64,000 bases of DNA, taken from contig CBDEFQ010000009.1 in assembly GCA_965237485.1 (NCBI GenBank), positions 558,001 through 622,000 of the forward strand. The letters are read 5' to 3'. The notes beneath the pieces are model-generated. The model worked only from the letters and a program-made list of their open reading frames with translations, ran no database searches and was not told the DNA's origin. Both the position numbers and the translations under genes were made by a program. Shown here piece after piece: positions 7,503 through 16,913 of the stretch (its first letter is position 1; the number at the start of each line of letters is the position of its first letter). This DNA is from JAAELZ01 sp965237485 (GTDB taxonomy: Bacteria; Pseudomonadota; Gammaproteobacteria; Arenicellales; Poriferihabitantaceae).

Positions 7503-8795
7503 ATGGAAGTATCAGTCGAAAAGCAAGAAGGCATCGGCCGCAAATTATCTATTAGCGTTGCCGCAGAAGAATTCGATAAACAGATTAATGCTGAACTGAA
7601 CAAGTTTAAAGGGTCTGCAAAAATACCGGGTTTTAGGAAAGGTAAAATACCCGTAAAGATGTTGGAGCAACAATTTGGTGGTCAAGCAGCACGTAACGCG
7701 ATGGACACCTTAATAAATCAGTATTACCCACAAGCTTTGCAACAAGAAGAGATTGTTCCAGCGAGCCTTATTAACATTACCCCGACCCAAGTTGAGCGTG
7801 CTAAGGCGTTTACGTTTGAAGTGGAAATTGAAATATTCCCAGAGGTAACTGTTCCAAGCTTAGAAGGCACTGAAATTATCCAAGCCGAAGTTGAGGTGGT
7901 GGACGGTGATATTGATAGAACTTTGCAAACTATTCGCGAGCGCAACGTATTCTATACACATGCGGACAAAAAGGCGCAAGACGGCGACCAAGTCTCAGTA
8001 GATTTTGTTGGCTCTATCGACGGTGTGCCTTTTGAAGGCGGCGAAATGGAAGATGCACAGATCGTGTTAGGTGCGGGTCAATTTTTGCCGGACTTTGAAG
8101 CAGGGGTAATGGGCGCAAAAAAAGGCGATGAGCGCGATGTCCAAGTATCGTTTCCAGAAGACTATCAAAGCCAAGAAGTCGCAGGTAAAACAGCTGACTT
8201 CTTGATCACTGTTAAGCAAGTAAGCGTTGGAAAATTGCCAGAGCTTGACGACAAGTTCGCACTCGGCATGGGCGTAGCACAAGGCCTTGATGAAATGAAG
8301 GCAGAAGTGCGCAAAGGTTTAGAGCGTGAACTAAGCCAAAAGCAACGCACCAAGATTCGCAATCAGGTGATGGAAGTGCTAGCTGCTAGTGAAGATTTTC
8401 CATTGCCTAGTGCGATGGTAAATGAGGAAGTGGAACGTACAATGAGCGAAATAACCAAGCAGCTTGAGTCCCAGGGTATGCCCGCTAGGGATTTCGTTAA
8501 GCGAGAAAACTACGAGGAGGAATCTAGAAAACGCGTTAAGTTAGGCTTGTTAGTTCGCGAAGTTGTCGAGTCAGAAAAAATTGAAATCGACAATGAATTA
8601 ATGAAACAGCGCGTTACCGAAATGGCGGGCAGTTATTCAGAGCCGGAAGCCTATGTGCAGCAGGTGATGAATGACGAAGCGCAGCGCAACCAAATTGGCG
8701 GAGTGATTATGGAAGAACAAGTAGTTGCTAAACTACTTGAGACTGCTAAGATCAAAAAGGTTAAGCAGTCCTATGAGGAATTTATGAATGACTAG
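7503..8795 (+). CDS. tig: Trigger factor
   Basis: Trigger factor is the ribosome-bound chaperone and prolyl isomerase that meets nascent chains. The 430-residue protein starts MEVSVEKQEGIGRKLSISV and has the ribosome-binding signature GFRKGKIP (near residues 44-51). Next come an FKBP-type isomerase domain (about 150-245, with VSVDFVGSIDGVPFEGG) and the C-terminal helical chaperone domain. The ATG at 7503 was chosen because the open frame upstream only translates the tRNA-Leu region. It overlaps clpP by 8 bases, the usual tig-clpP-clpX order. Confidence 0.95.
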   Translation: MEVSVEKQEGIGRKLSISVAAEEFDKQINAELNKFKGSAKIPGFRKGKIPVKMLEQQFGGQAARNAMDTLINQYYPQALQQEEIVPASLINITPTQVERAKAFTFEVEIEIFPEVTVPSLEGTEIIQAEVEVVDGDIDRTLQTIRERNVFYTHADKKAQDGDQVSVDFVGSIDGVPFEGGEMEDAQIVLGAGQFLPDFEAGVMGAKKGDERDVQVSFPEDYQSQEVAGKTADFLITVKQVSVGKLPELDDKFALGMGVAQGLDEMKAEVRKGLERELSQKQRTKIRNQVMEVLAASEDFPLPSAMVNEEVERTMSEITKQLESQGMPARDFVKRENYEEESRKRVKLGLLVREVVESEKIEIDNELMKQRVTEMAGSYSEPEAYVQQVMNDEAQRNQIGGVIMEEQVVAKLLETAKIKKVKQSYEEFMND

Positions 8796-9477
8796 ATTTG
8801 ATCGACCAAACTTGAGAGACCTAACGTCAATGACCGGGCGCGAATTGGCCCAAGAAAATGCGCACGCCAATGTCGAGGCAGCTGGCGGCTTAGTGCCGAT
8901 GGTAATTGAAACCACGGGTCGTGGTGAGCGGGCATTTGATATCTATTCGCGTTTGCTCAAAGAGCGCGTCATCTTTATCGTTGGTCAAATAGAGGATTAC
9001 ATGGCCAACTTAGTGGTTGCCCAATTGCTGTTCTTAGAATCAGAAAACCCGGAAAAGGATATCTCTATTTACATCAATAGCCCTGGTGGTTCAGTTACCG
9101 CGGGTATGTCGATATACGACACGATGCAATTTATTCATTCAGATGTGAGCACCGCCTGCATCGGACAAGCGGCAAGCATGGGCGCTTTGTTATTAACTGC
9201 CGGGGCCAAGGAAAAGCGCTTCGCTTTGCCGCATTCACGCATCATGATTCACCAGCCACTAGGCGGTTTTCAGGGTCAAGCGACTGATATAGATATCCAC
9301 GCTAAAGAAATTTTGCGTGTTCGCGACGAGCTTAATCAGATTATGTCCAGCCATTCAGGTCAACCGATTGAAACGATCGCGGCTGATACTGAGCGAGATA
9401 ACTTTATGAGCGCTACAGAAGCAGTGGCCTATCGTTTGATTGACTCTGTGTTAGATAAGCGTAACGCCAAGGCATAG
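8788..9477 (+). CDS. clpP: ATP-dependent Clp protease proteolytic subunit
   Basis: ClpP forms the 14-subunit peptidase chamber that degrades proteins unfolded by ClpX or ClpA. The 229-residue protein carries the catalytic serine in GQAASMGA and histidine in RIMIHQP, with SPGGSVTAG nearby. Codons run from ATG at 8788, overlapping the end of tig. The N-terminus is somewhat longer than the 207 residues of the E. coli protein and includes the usual propeptide-like region before LVPMVIE. clpX follows 130 bases on. Confidence 0.96.
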   Translation: MTRFDRPNLRDLTSMTGRELAQENAHANVEAAGGLVPMVIETTGRGERAFDIYSRLLKERVIFIVGQIEDYMANLVVAQLLFLESENPEKDISIYINSPGGSVTAGMSIYDTMQFIHSDVSTACIGQAASMGALLLTAGAKEKRFALPHSRIMIHQPLGGFQGQATDIDIHAKEILRVRDELNQIMSSHSGQPIETIAADTERDNFMSATEAVAYRLIDSVLDKRNAKA

Positions 9478-9607
9478 TAAGACCGGCAATAGCTGGTAAT
9501 TGCGCACATTTGTATTCCCAATAAAGTACCGATAAAACCTTGAAATAACAGGTCGAACTGCCACATACTCGGTTTATCTGAAAATTTATAATAAATAGCA
9601 CGATCAA

Positions 9608-10882
9608 ATGGCGAAAGATAAGGGGCAAGATAACGAAGACGACAAGTTACTGTACTGCTCATTTTGCGGTAAAAGCCAAAATGAAGTACGTAAGCTGATT
9701 GCTGGACCTTCGGTGTTCATCTGCGATGAGTGCGTTGATTTATGCAACGACATTATCCGCGAGGAAGCCGACACGGAAGATGATCCTGAAGTTAATGAGG
9801 CGCACACTCCTTCACCGCAAGATATTCACGCCATCCTAGACGATTTCGTTATTGGTCAAGAAGATGCAAAGAAAGTGCTATCGGTTGCCGTATACAACCA
9901 TTACAAACGTATTTTCAACGAAGATCCAGACGAGGATGTAGAGCTTTCAAAAAGCAACATCTTACTCATAGGCCCGACCGGTTCAGGTAAAACCTTATTG
10001 GCTGAAACTTTAGCGCGACAACTCAATGTCCCGTTCACCATGGCCGATGCCACAACGCTAACCGAAGCGGGTTACGTAGGTGAGGACGTTGAAAACATCA
10101 TCCAAAAGTTGCTACAAAAATGCGACTATGACGTAGATCGTGCGCAGATGGGCATTATTTATATTGACGAAATTGATAAGATTTCGCGCAAATCAGATAA
10201 CCCATCCATCACCCGCGATGTGTCAGGTGAAGGCGTGCAACAAGCTTTGCTTAAATTAATTGAAGGCACGGTGGCATCTATCCCACCACAAGGTGGGCGC
10301 AAGCATCCTCAGCAAGAATTTTTGCAAGTAGATACGCGCAATATTTTGTTCATTGTGGGGGGCACTTTTGCGGGTTTAGAGAAAGTTGTGCAGCAACGCA
10401 CCGAAAAATCTGGTATCGGCTTTGGCGCCGAGATCAGTGATAAAACCGCGGAAGACCGCTCAACTGAACTGTTGAGTAGCCTCGAGGTTGAGGACTTGGT
10501 GCGTTATGGTTTAATACCTGAATTTGTCGGTCGTTTGCCAGTGCATGCGGTACTAGAGGAACTCAGCGAAGAATCATTAGTACGCATATTGATAGAACCG
10601 AAAAATGCCTTAGTGAAGCAATACAAAAAGCTGCTAGAGTTTGACGGTGTCGATTTAGAATTTAGGGATGATGCCTTAAAAACTATTGCTGAAAGAGCCA
10701 AAGACCGCAAAACAGGTGCACGTGGACTGCGTTCCATCATTGAACGAGCCTTACTTGAAACAATGTACGAGTTACCGTCTTTAGATGGGGTAAAGAAAAT
10801 TATCATCGACAAATCTGTAATCACCGAAGGCACACGCCCTTTATTTGTTTATGAAGATAAAAAACAGCGCGCTGAAGCTTAA
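9608..10882 (+). CDS. clpX: ATP-dependent Clp protease ATP-binding subunit
   Basis: ClpX is the hexameric AAA+ unfoldase that feeds substrates to ClpP. The 424-residue protein has an N-terminal zinc-binding domain (CSFCGK with CDECVDLC), Walker A GPTGSGKT, Walker B IIYIDEID, the IGF loop (SGIGFGAE) used to dock on ClpP, and the sensor-2 region GARGLRSIIE. No lon gene follows, although lon is the usual next gene in many gammaproteobacteria. Confidence 0.97.
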   Translation: MAKDKGQDNEDDKLLYCSFCGKSQNEVRKLIAGPSVFICDECVDLCNDIIREEADTEDDPEVNEAHTPSPQDIHAILDDFVIGQEDAKKVLSVAVYNHYKRIFNEDPDEDVELSKSNILLIGPTGSGKTLLAETLARQLNVPFTMADATTLTEAGYVGEDVENIIQKLLQKCDYDVDRAQMGIIYIDEIDKISRKSDNPSITRDVSGEGVQQALLKLIEGTVASIPPQGGRKHPQQEFLQVDTRNILFIVGGTFAGLEKVVQQRTEKSGIGFGAEISDKTAEDRSTELLSSLEVEDLVRYGLIPEFVGRLPVHAVLEELSEESLVRILIEPKNALVKQYKKLLEFDGVDLEFRDDALKTIAERAKDRKTGARGLRSIIERALLETMYELPSLDGVKKIIIDKSVITEGTRPLFVYEDKKQRAEA

Positions 10883-10917
10883 TTTTCGCAGCGCAGTACT
10901 CAGCAGATTCAAGCACA

Positions 10918-11436
10918 CTGGCTGAATCTGATCTAATTCAAGGGCTAGCGCCGATCGGCGTAAGCGATGCAAGAGTACTAATTTTAGGCTCTATGCCTAG
11001 CGCAAAATCTATTGCGCAGCAACAATACTATGCCCATCCGCAAAACGTATTTTGGCCAATCGTATCCGACCTTTTTCAGTTTGAGCTATCGCAGTCCTAC
11101 GCAGAAAACGTGTTAGCCCTAACAGTTAACAAGATCGCAGTTTGGGATGTGTTAGCGCAGTGCGAGCGTAAAGGCAGTTTAGATTCGGCCATCGTTAGGG
11201 GAACTGAGGTGGTTAACCCAATTGGTGAGCTGCTTGAACAGTCGCCTGGCATTTCGATGATAGGCTTAAACGGCGGCGCAGCGTTTGCCTTGTTTAATAA
11301 AATGCATAAAGCCTTACTTGCAACTGTCGATTTAAAAGTGGTAAAGCTCCCCTCGACCAGCCCTGCGCATGCGGCAATGAATCTAGTGCTAAAACGGCAA
11401 GTATGGGCGAGATTGCTTGAAATCGATTCGTTTTAA
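10918..11436 (+). CDS. Family 6 uracil/hypoxanthine-DNA glycosylase
   Basis: Enzymes of this family remove deaminated bases (hypoxanthine, uracil) from DNA. The sequence shows the family signatures: LILGSMPSAKS, YYAHPQNVFWPI, AVWDVLAQCERKGSLD and LPSTSPAHA. The first in-frame ATG (10993) lies inside the conserved GSMPS strand, so it cannot be the real start. The frame is open upstream to a stop at 10873, and adds ESDLIQGLAPIGVSDARVL, the expected N-terminus. I place the start at CTG 10918; ATT 10882 is another option. It lies directly after clpX and may be co-transcribed with it. Confidence 0.75.
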   Translation: MAESDLIQGLAPIGVSDARVLILGSMPSAKSIAQQQYYAHPQNVFWPIVSDLFQFELSQSYAENVLALTVNKIAVWDVLAQCERKGSLDSAIVRGTEVVNPIGELLEQSPGISMIGLNGGAAFALFNKMHKALLATVDLKVVKLPSTSPAHAAMNLVLKRQVWARLLEIDSF

Positions 11437-11488
11437 CCTTGCCTAATTAACTAAGTATTAAAAGCTAATCCAGCGCAAAATTGATCTC

Positions 11489-12415
11489 ATGCCAATGACT
11501 ACAGCGATTGATATCCAAGATTTGCATAAAACTTATTCAAACGGTTTTGAGGCTTTGAAAGGGATCGATTTAAAAATCGAGTCAGGGGATTTTTTTGCCC
11601 TGCTCGGACCGAATGGGGCTGGAAAGTCAACCACTATAGGCATTTTGTGTTCTTTGGTGAATAAGTCGAGCGGCAAGGTCGCTATTTACGATGCGGATAT
11701 TGACACCCATTTCCCCTTAGCGAAATCTTATCTTGGTGTTGTGCCGCAAGAAGTCAACTTCAGTGTATTCGAACACCCACTACAAATCGTGATGCAGCAG
11801 GCGGGTTATTATGGCCTAAACGTTGATGTAGCAGCCGAGCGGGCAGAAAAATACTTGCGGAAATTGGGGCTGTGGGAAAAGCGCTATGATATATCGCGCA
11901 CATTGTCTGGCGGGCAAAAACGCCGATTGATGATTGCAAGAGCGTTAATTCACCACCCCAAAATACTGATATTGGACGAACCAACCGCAGGGGTAGATAT
12001 TGAAATTAGGCGAACAATGTGGGCGTTCTTGAAGGAGATTAACGAAGCGGGTACGACCATTGTGCTCACCACGCATTATCTTGAGGAAGCAGAAAATCTG
12101 TGTCGCAATATTGCCATTATTGACCGTGGCTTGGTGGTGCATAATTCCTCAATGCGGGAGCTACTAAAAGGCTTGCAAAAAGAGACTTATGTATTGGACG
12201 TGGTAGGTGACTTATCTAACGTAAAACAATCAAAGCATAACATGCGGGAAGTTGACGAAAGTAAGCTTGAGCTTGATATTTCAAAAGGTGAGTCGCTCAA
12301 TGAAGTTTTTACTTGGCTTGATCATGAAAAGATTAAGGTGAATAGCATGCGCAGTAAATCCAACCGCCTTGAGCAGTTATTTATTGACTTAGTTAGCGAG
12401 GAAGCTCAAGGATGA
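11489..12415 (+). CDS. yadG: ABC transporter ATP-binding protein (YadG-like)
   Basis: The 308-residue ATPase has Walker A GPNGAGKST, signature LSGGQKRR, Walker B ILILDEPTAG and switch histidine TTHYLEEAE. It resembles E. coli YadG along its length. It pairs with the permease that follows, with a 4-base overlap, forming an ABC-2 type exporter at the inner membrane. The exported substrate is unknown. Confidence 0.88.
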   Translation: MPMTTAIDIQDLHKTYSNGFEALKGIDLKIESGDFFALLGPNGAGKSTTIGILCSLVNKSSGKVAIYDADIDTHFPLAKSYLGVVPQEVNFSVFEHPLQIVMQQAGYYGLNVDVAAERAEKYLRKLGLWEKRYDISRTLSGGQKRRLMIARALIHHPKILILDEPTAGVDIEIRRTMWAFLKEINEAGTTIVLTTHYLEEAENLCRNIAIIDRGLVVHNSSMRELLKGLQKETYVLDVVGDLSNVKQSKHNMREVDESKLELDISKGESLNEVFTWLDHEKIKVNSMRSKSNRLEQLFIDLVSEEAQG

Positions 12416-13182
12416 AAGGCGTAAATTGGATCTCATTTCAAACCCTAAGCCGCAAAGAAATCGTGCGCTTTCTGCGCATTTGGCAACAGGCTATTGTACC
12501 GCCTGTAATCACAACCACGCTGTATTTTGTTATTTTTGGAGATTTAATAGGGCCAAGAATTGGCGAAATGGAAGGCTTTAGTTACATGAACTTCATTGTG
12601 CCGGGGCTCATCTTGATGGCGGTTATTACTAACTCTTATGCTAACGTGGCTTCGTCGTTTTTCAGCTCAAAATTTCAGTTGTCTATTGAAGAGCTACTGG
12701 TTTCGCCAACATCAGACTGGGTTATTCTGCTCGGCTATGTGTGTGGCGGCGTAGCGCGCGGGATTTGTGTCGGCATTGTGGTAACACTGGTGTCATTGTT
12801 TTTTAGTGAGCTGCACATATACAGTTATGCGGTGCTAATTAGCGTCACTATCTTAACGTCTGTGTTGTTTTCTTTAGGCGGGTTCACAAACGGTATGTTG
12901 GCGCGAAAGTTTGATGATATTTCTATCGTACCCACATTTATCTTAACTCCGCTTACCTATCTGGGCGGTGTGTTTTATTCAATAAAATTACTCCCCGACT
13001 TTTGGCAAGTGGTGTCGCACTTAAACCCTATTTTGTACATGATCAATGCCTTTCGGTATGGCTTCTTAGGTATTTCAGACATTTCCTTATGGGTTTCTTA
13101 CACAATTATTATCGGGTTTATCATTATCTTGGTAGTTGCGAATTTGATTATGATTAAACGGGGTTATGGTTTAAGAAGTTAG
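12412..13182 (+). CDS. yadH: ABC-2 type transporter permease (YadH-like)
   Basis: The 256-residue protein has about six membrane segments and the ABC-2 signature near LTPLTYLGGVFYSI, followed by HLNPILYMINAFRYGFLG. Both match YadH/NodJ-type permeases. Its start overlaps the ATPase stop (12412-12415), implying translational coupling. It converges with the EamA transporter gene, about 90 bases away. Confidence 0.88.
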   Translation: MKGVNWISFQTLSRKEIVRFLRIWQQAIVPPVITTTLYFVIFGDLIGPRIGEMEGFSYMNFIVPGLILMAVITNSYANVASSFFSSKFQLSIEELLVSPTSDWVILLGYVCGGVARGICVGIVVTLVSLFFSELHIYSYAVLISVTILTSVLFSLGGFTNGMLARKFDDISIVPTFILTPLTYLGGVFYSIKLLPDFWQVVSHLNPILYMINAFRYGFLGISDISLWVSYTIIIGFIIILVVANLIMIKRGYGLRS

Positions 13183-13274
13183 CACTGCCATGGCACTATA
13201 ACCAAGCTTAGTTTCACCGGCTTTGTGAAAAGCGCAGCGAAGATGCAATCTCCTATAGCCGCTTCTTCAAAAAT

Positions 13275-14183
13275 CTATCCTAGTTTTATCGCTGAAATAC
13301 CAATAAACACCAATAACGCCCCGCCCCAAGCACCCAATGCGGGCCGTTCCTTGGTGATCAGCCATAATAACGGCAACATAAGAGTCGTTGAAATCGATGA
13401 CAATATGGCGGTAACGCCAAGATCGCCATACTTTAAGGCGAAAAGTAATAAGCTCATACCGACGGTCATGCCCAATGTGCCGCTTAGAAATGTCTGTCCC
13501 CACAGGCGTAAACTAACTGGTTTTTGCACTCGTTGATTTGCTATGGGGAGCAGCATCATTAGCCATAATACAGCGATAGCCGCACTAACGCGTATGGTGG
13601 TTGCACCCACTGCGGTGACACCTGTTTCTAGAATAGGTTTAACAACAAGTGCACCAACCGCTTGCCCAAGTGCTGCCAATAACCCAAACGCAACACCAAT
13701 TATTAACAAGCCTGTTACGTCTTCCCATTCATGTATTTGCGAGCGGCGTTTTCCAAACACAATGGCGAGATAGGTTCCCAGCACCACTAAGGCGCAGCCG
13801 AAAAACATAGCCGGGCTTACTTTTTCTCCTAGGAATAAGATGCCAAGGAAAACCTGCATAGGCGCGTTGGTTGCAAATAAAATAGCCGTGCGCCTCGGGC
13901 CAAGCCGATTCATACACATAAACAGCATTACATCGCCAAACCATATACCGATCACGCCGGATACGCTGAGTAACCACAATTGATAAGCGGGCACTTGTAA
14001 GATTTGTGTGTCAAGCTCACCGCGCAGCAAAAGCCACAATACTAATGTGGCTACAACCATGGTCATACGGATGCGAACAAAAGCCAGTGGCCCTAACGCG
14101 CGCGAAGGTTCGGCTGCGATAATACCGCTAATAGACCAGCAAAGTGCGGCGCCCAATGCGGCGAATTCTTGTATGGATAACAT
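13275..14183 (-). CDS. EamA/DMT family transporter
   Basis: The 302-residue protein has ten predicted membrane segments as two EamA repeats. The first repeat contains WSISGIIAAEPSRALGPLAFVRIR and MNRLGPRRTAILFATNAPMQVFLGILFLGE; the second contains GDLGVTAILSSISTTLMLPLLWLITKERP. Members export or import small metabolites, and the substrate cannot be read from sequence. It is divergent from alaA. Confidence 0.85.
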   Translation of the reverse strand: MLSIQEFAALGAALCWSISGIIAAEPSRALGPLAFVRIRMTMVVATLVLWLLLRGELDTQILQVPAYQLWLLSVSGVIGIWFGDVMLFMCMNRLGPRRTAILFATNAPMQVFLGILFLGEKVSPAMFFGCALVVLGTYLAIVFGKRRSQIHEWEDVTGLLIIGVAFGLLAALGQAVGALVVKPILETGVTAVGATTIRVSAAIAVLWLMMLLPIANQRVQKPVSLRLWGQTFLSGTLGMTVGMSLLLFALKYGDLGVTAILSSISTTLMLPLLWLITKERPALGAWGGALLVFIGISAIKLG

Positions 14184-14326
14184 ATTCTCTTCGGCCTATG
14201 GGGTTTGTGTTGGTGTTCAGTATTGGTTTAGCAATAGTTAGCAAGTCTGTCGAAATTATGATGATTTAGAAGAGCCATAGCTAATGATTTCTGAAATAAT
14301 AAGCCGTCGACGTAATGGTTCTAAGC

Positions 14327-15553
14327 ATGAAGGAAATATTTAAAGCAGACAAATTGCGCGGGGTGTTTTATGACATCCGCGGGCCTGTTCTCGACCTCGC
14401 AAAGCAGCTTGAAGACGAAGGTCAGAGAATATTAAAGCTGAATGTCGGTAATCCCGCTGCGTTTGGGTTTAACGCACCTGATGAAATAATGCAGGATGTC
14501 ATTGCCAATGTTAGAAATGCCGAAGGCTATACAGACTCAAAAGGATTGTACTCAGCGCGCAAGGCGATCATGCAAGAATGTCAGTACCTGGATATTGAGG
14601 GAGTTAATATTGACGATATTTACTTAGGTAATGGAGTCAGTGAGCTGATCGTGCTCAGTATGCAGGCTTTATTAAATAGCGGTGATGAAGTTTTAATCCC
14701 CGCTCCAGACTATCCACTTTGGACAGCCGCAGTTACCTTAAGCAGCGGTAAGCCAGTGCATTACGTCTGTGACGAGGCTGCCGAGTGGTTTCCAGATTTG
14801 CAAGACCTAGAATCTAAAATTACGTCAAAAACTAGGCCGATGGTTATCATTAACCCCAATAATCCAACAGGGGCGGTGTATAGCGAAGCGTTGCTAAAAG
14901 AAATGGTGGCGATGGCTACTAAATATGGCTTAATTATTTTTGCGGACGAAATATATAGCAAGATCTTGTACGACGATGCCGTATTTAACCCCATGGGTAA
15001 ATTGGCAAAAGACGTTCTATGCGTCAGCTTCAATGGCTTATCAAAATCTTATCGACTGGCTGGCTTTAGATCCGGTTGGATGGTGGTGAGTGGTAACAAA
15101 AAAGCAGCGAAAAACTATATTGAAGGTTTAGATATGTTGGCGACTATGCGCTTGTGCGCGAACGTGCCTGCGATGTATGCGGTGCAAACCACTTTGGGTG
15201 GGCGGCAAAGCATTAAGGAATTGGTTTTGCCGGGTGGACGATTGTTGGAGCAAAGAGACGTAGCTTACGAAATGATAAATGCGATTCCCGGGCTGTCCTG
15301 TACTAAGCCCAAAGGGGCGTTGTATTGTTTTCCAAAAATTGATAAAAACAAGTTCAATATTACCAATGACGAGCTGTGGGTCATGGAGTACCTACGTCAC
15401 GAACAAGTGCTGTTGGTGCAGGGGACGGGGTTCAACTGGTTTGATGTAGACCACTTTAGAATCGTATTTCTGCCGCGGGTAGACGATTTACGAGAGGCTA
15501 TTTCAAAACTAGGTAATTTCTTAGAGACATATATACAGGATGCACCAGCATAA
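14327..15553 (+). CDS. alaA: Alanine aminotransferase (AlaA type)
   Basis: This PLP-dependent class I aminotransferase makes alanine from pyruvate and glutamate. The 408-residue protein has YDIRGPV, LKLNVGNPAAFGF, NPNNPTGAVY, FADEIYSKILYDD and the PLP lysine in SFNGLSKSYRLAGFRSGW. The ATG at 14327 (MKEIFKADKL) aligns with the E. coli start; another ATG lies 12 bases upstream. The last codons (CCA GCA TAA) coincide with the beginning of a repeat also present in the element at 55392, so the tail may be insertion-derived. Confidence 0.9.
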   Translation: MKEIFKADKLRGVFYDIRGPVLDLAKQLEDEGQRILKLNVGNPAAFGFNAPDEIMQDVIANVRNAEGYTDSKGLYSARKAIMQECQYLDIEGVNIDDIYLGNGVSELIVLSMQALLNSGDEVLIPAPDYPLWTAAVTLSSGKPVHYVCDEAAEWFPDLQDLESKITSKTRPMVIINPNNPTGAVYSEALLKEMVAMATKYGLIIFADEIYSKILYDDAVFNPMGKLAKDVLCVSFNGLSKSYRLAGFRSGWMVVSGNKKAAKNYIEGLDMLATMRLCANVPAMYAVQTTLGGRQSIKELVLPGGRLLEQRDVAYEMINAIPGLSCTKPKGALYCFPKIDKNKFNITNDELWVMEYLRHEQVLLVQGTGFNWFDVDHFRIVFLPRVDDLREAISKLGNFLETYIQDAPA

Positions 15554-15572
15554 CGTAGCGGGCGCAGAAAAG
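15545..15572 (+). repeat. Relic of the MITE-like repeat found at 55392-55532
   Basis: These 28 bases match 55399-55426 with one mismatch, starting CCAGCATAACGTAGCG. The outer part of the terminal repeat and the other end are not recognisable here. The match covers the stop codon of alaA. Confidence 0.6.
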
Positions 15573-15582
15573 GCTAGGTTTA

Positions 15583-15757
15583 GGCAGTGCACTAGACACT
15601 GCCTATAGGCAGAATTGGCCTAGCGGTTCTCTTGCGGGCTCGTCGGTTAATACAATTTCAAACAGGGTTTTCGCCGAAGTCGCTTTTAGTTTGCTCAGCA
15701 ACGCGTTTTTTGTGCAATAAACCGTCTATTAGCAGCCATTTTGCCACCAATAGACGG
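15583..15757. other. Intergenic region with two hairpins between alaA and the IS5 transposase
   Basis: GGCAGTG/CACTGCC (15583-15603, 7-bp stem) lies just after alaA and could end its transcript, though no T-run follows. CCGTCTATT/AATAGACGG (15722-15757, 9-bp stem) lies at the downstream end of the transposase gene. I could not identify a matching terminal repeat for the IS5 element. Confidence 0.4.
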
Positions 15758-15765
15758 ATCTATCC

Positions 15766-16872
15766 CTAGGCCGGCACCAATTCAACTCGTTCAACTCCCA
15801 ATGCCATTAATCGCTTAAGGTTAAAACATAAGCCCCTGATTCCAACTTGGAACTGGACTTTAGCCAACCCTTTATAACGAACTCGCTTATTGCGATGAGC
15901 AAACACTCGCTCATATGGTGAACGAATTTTGCTAATCCAACGGTCTTTGTCTCTATTCTTGCCATGCATATTGTTCTTCTTGATTGTTGCATCATGGCAA
16001 CCGTTGCGCCTGAGCGTGGTTTTGGCCGGGCTCACGCAATAACCCTTGTCCGCATAAACAGCACCCGACTTAGGGCAAACATGCTTCAAGCCGCTTGCAT
16101 CCGTTACCTCAGCCGAGGTGGCCGCTATTTTATTGATCAAGCCACTTTGCATATCCACTGATGCATGCTCTTTGTAACCATACCAATATTTGCTATTTCC
16201 CTTGCACCCAAACCGTGCTTGCTTGTCCGCCGCAACTTTATCAACTGTCTTATTGTTGAACTCCTCTAATCCCATCTTTATCGCCTTATCTCTATCATCC
16301 CAAGTGGTTAGCTTACTGACCAACTGGCTGGCATCGACAAATGTGAATACTTCTCGTACTAAGCCCATTGAAACTAACCCGCTCCGAACACGGTCAAATA
16401 AATTCATCATACCCCTGGTTCCAATGCGTGAGCGAAAATCACCAAAGTAACTATGATCAGGAGTGCTCTGTTCCAGTCCTGAATCACAAAACCACTTAGC
16501 GGCCAGATTCTCTGATAAGTATCGCTCCATTTCTCTATCACTTAAATCTTCCATGAACTGAAGCACCAAGGCACGTAAGCCGAACTCAACACCTCGGCCT
16601 TTAGGGCCACGGGTGGCATATATTTTAGAGAAGGGTTTACTCAATGCACCAAAACATAATAGCTCATCGAGTTTACGGTAGGGATGTTCAGAGCTAACCA
16701 GAGAATCTAAGGTTAGGAACAGTTGGCTTTGATGACGTTTGCTCAAAATTGCAGGCTGACTAGAATCAGCCCATATTATCTCACGTATTCTATTAATTAT
16801 CCGACAAGCCCCTTGCTTACCGGCCCACTCTTCAAAACTAACCATATGGTCGTTGTTTGCGTCCATGGCCAT
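15766..16872 (-). CDS. IS5-family transposase
   Basis: This DDE transposase of about 368 residues contains the IS5-type N-terminal block (HPYRKLDELLCFGALSKPF), FVDASQLVSKLTTWDDRDKA around the first catalytic Asp, AVYADKGYC around the second, and an R/K-rich C-terminal part (RSPYERVFAHRNKRVRYKGL) supplying the Glu. The frame is intact. An open stretch upstream to 16935 translates the terminal repeat of the neighbouring element, so a start at 16872 (MAMDANN), or slightly inside, is likelier. No matching terminal repeats were found on both sides, so element boundaries are undefined. Confidence 0.85.
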   Translation of the reverse strand: MAMDANNDHMVSFEEWAGKQGACRIINRIREIIWADSSQPAILSKRHQSQLFLTLDSLVSSEHPYRKLDELLCFGALSKPFSKIYATRGPKGRGVEFGLRALVLQFMEDLSDREMERYLSENLAAKWFCDSGLEQSTPDHSYFGDFRSRIGTRGMMNLFDRVRSGLVSMGLVREVFTFVDASQLVSKLTTWDDRDKAIKMGLEEFNNKTVDKVAADKQARFGCKGNSKYWYGYKEHASVDMQSGLINKIAATSAEVTDASGLKHVCPKSGAVYADKGYCVSPAKTTLRRNGCHDATIKKNNMHGKNRDKDRWISKIRSPYERVFAHRNKRVRYKGLAKVQFQVGIRGLCFNLKRLMALGVERVELVPA

Positions 16873-16889
16873 AAAATGGCCCTTGATAA

Positions 16890-16906
16890 GGGAATTATAT
16901 ACATAA
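16890..16906 (+). repeat. Left terminal inverted repeat of the R-M transposon
   Basis: GGGAATTATATACATAA is the exact reverse complement of 19592-19608. Similarity decays inward after these 17 bases. The restriction gene ends 8 bases further inside. Confidence 0.75.
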
Positions 16907-16913
16907 GTGCATT

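Noticed and set aside
13225..14241. Open frames on the plus strand opposite the EamA gene
   Set aside because: They mirror a well-supported transporter and have biased, low-quality translations.
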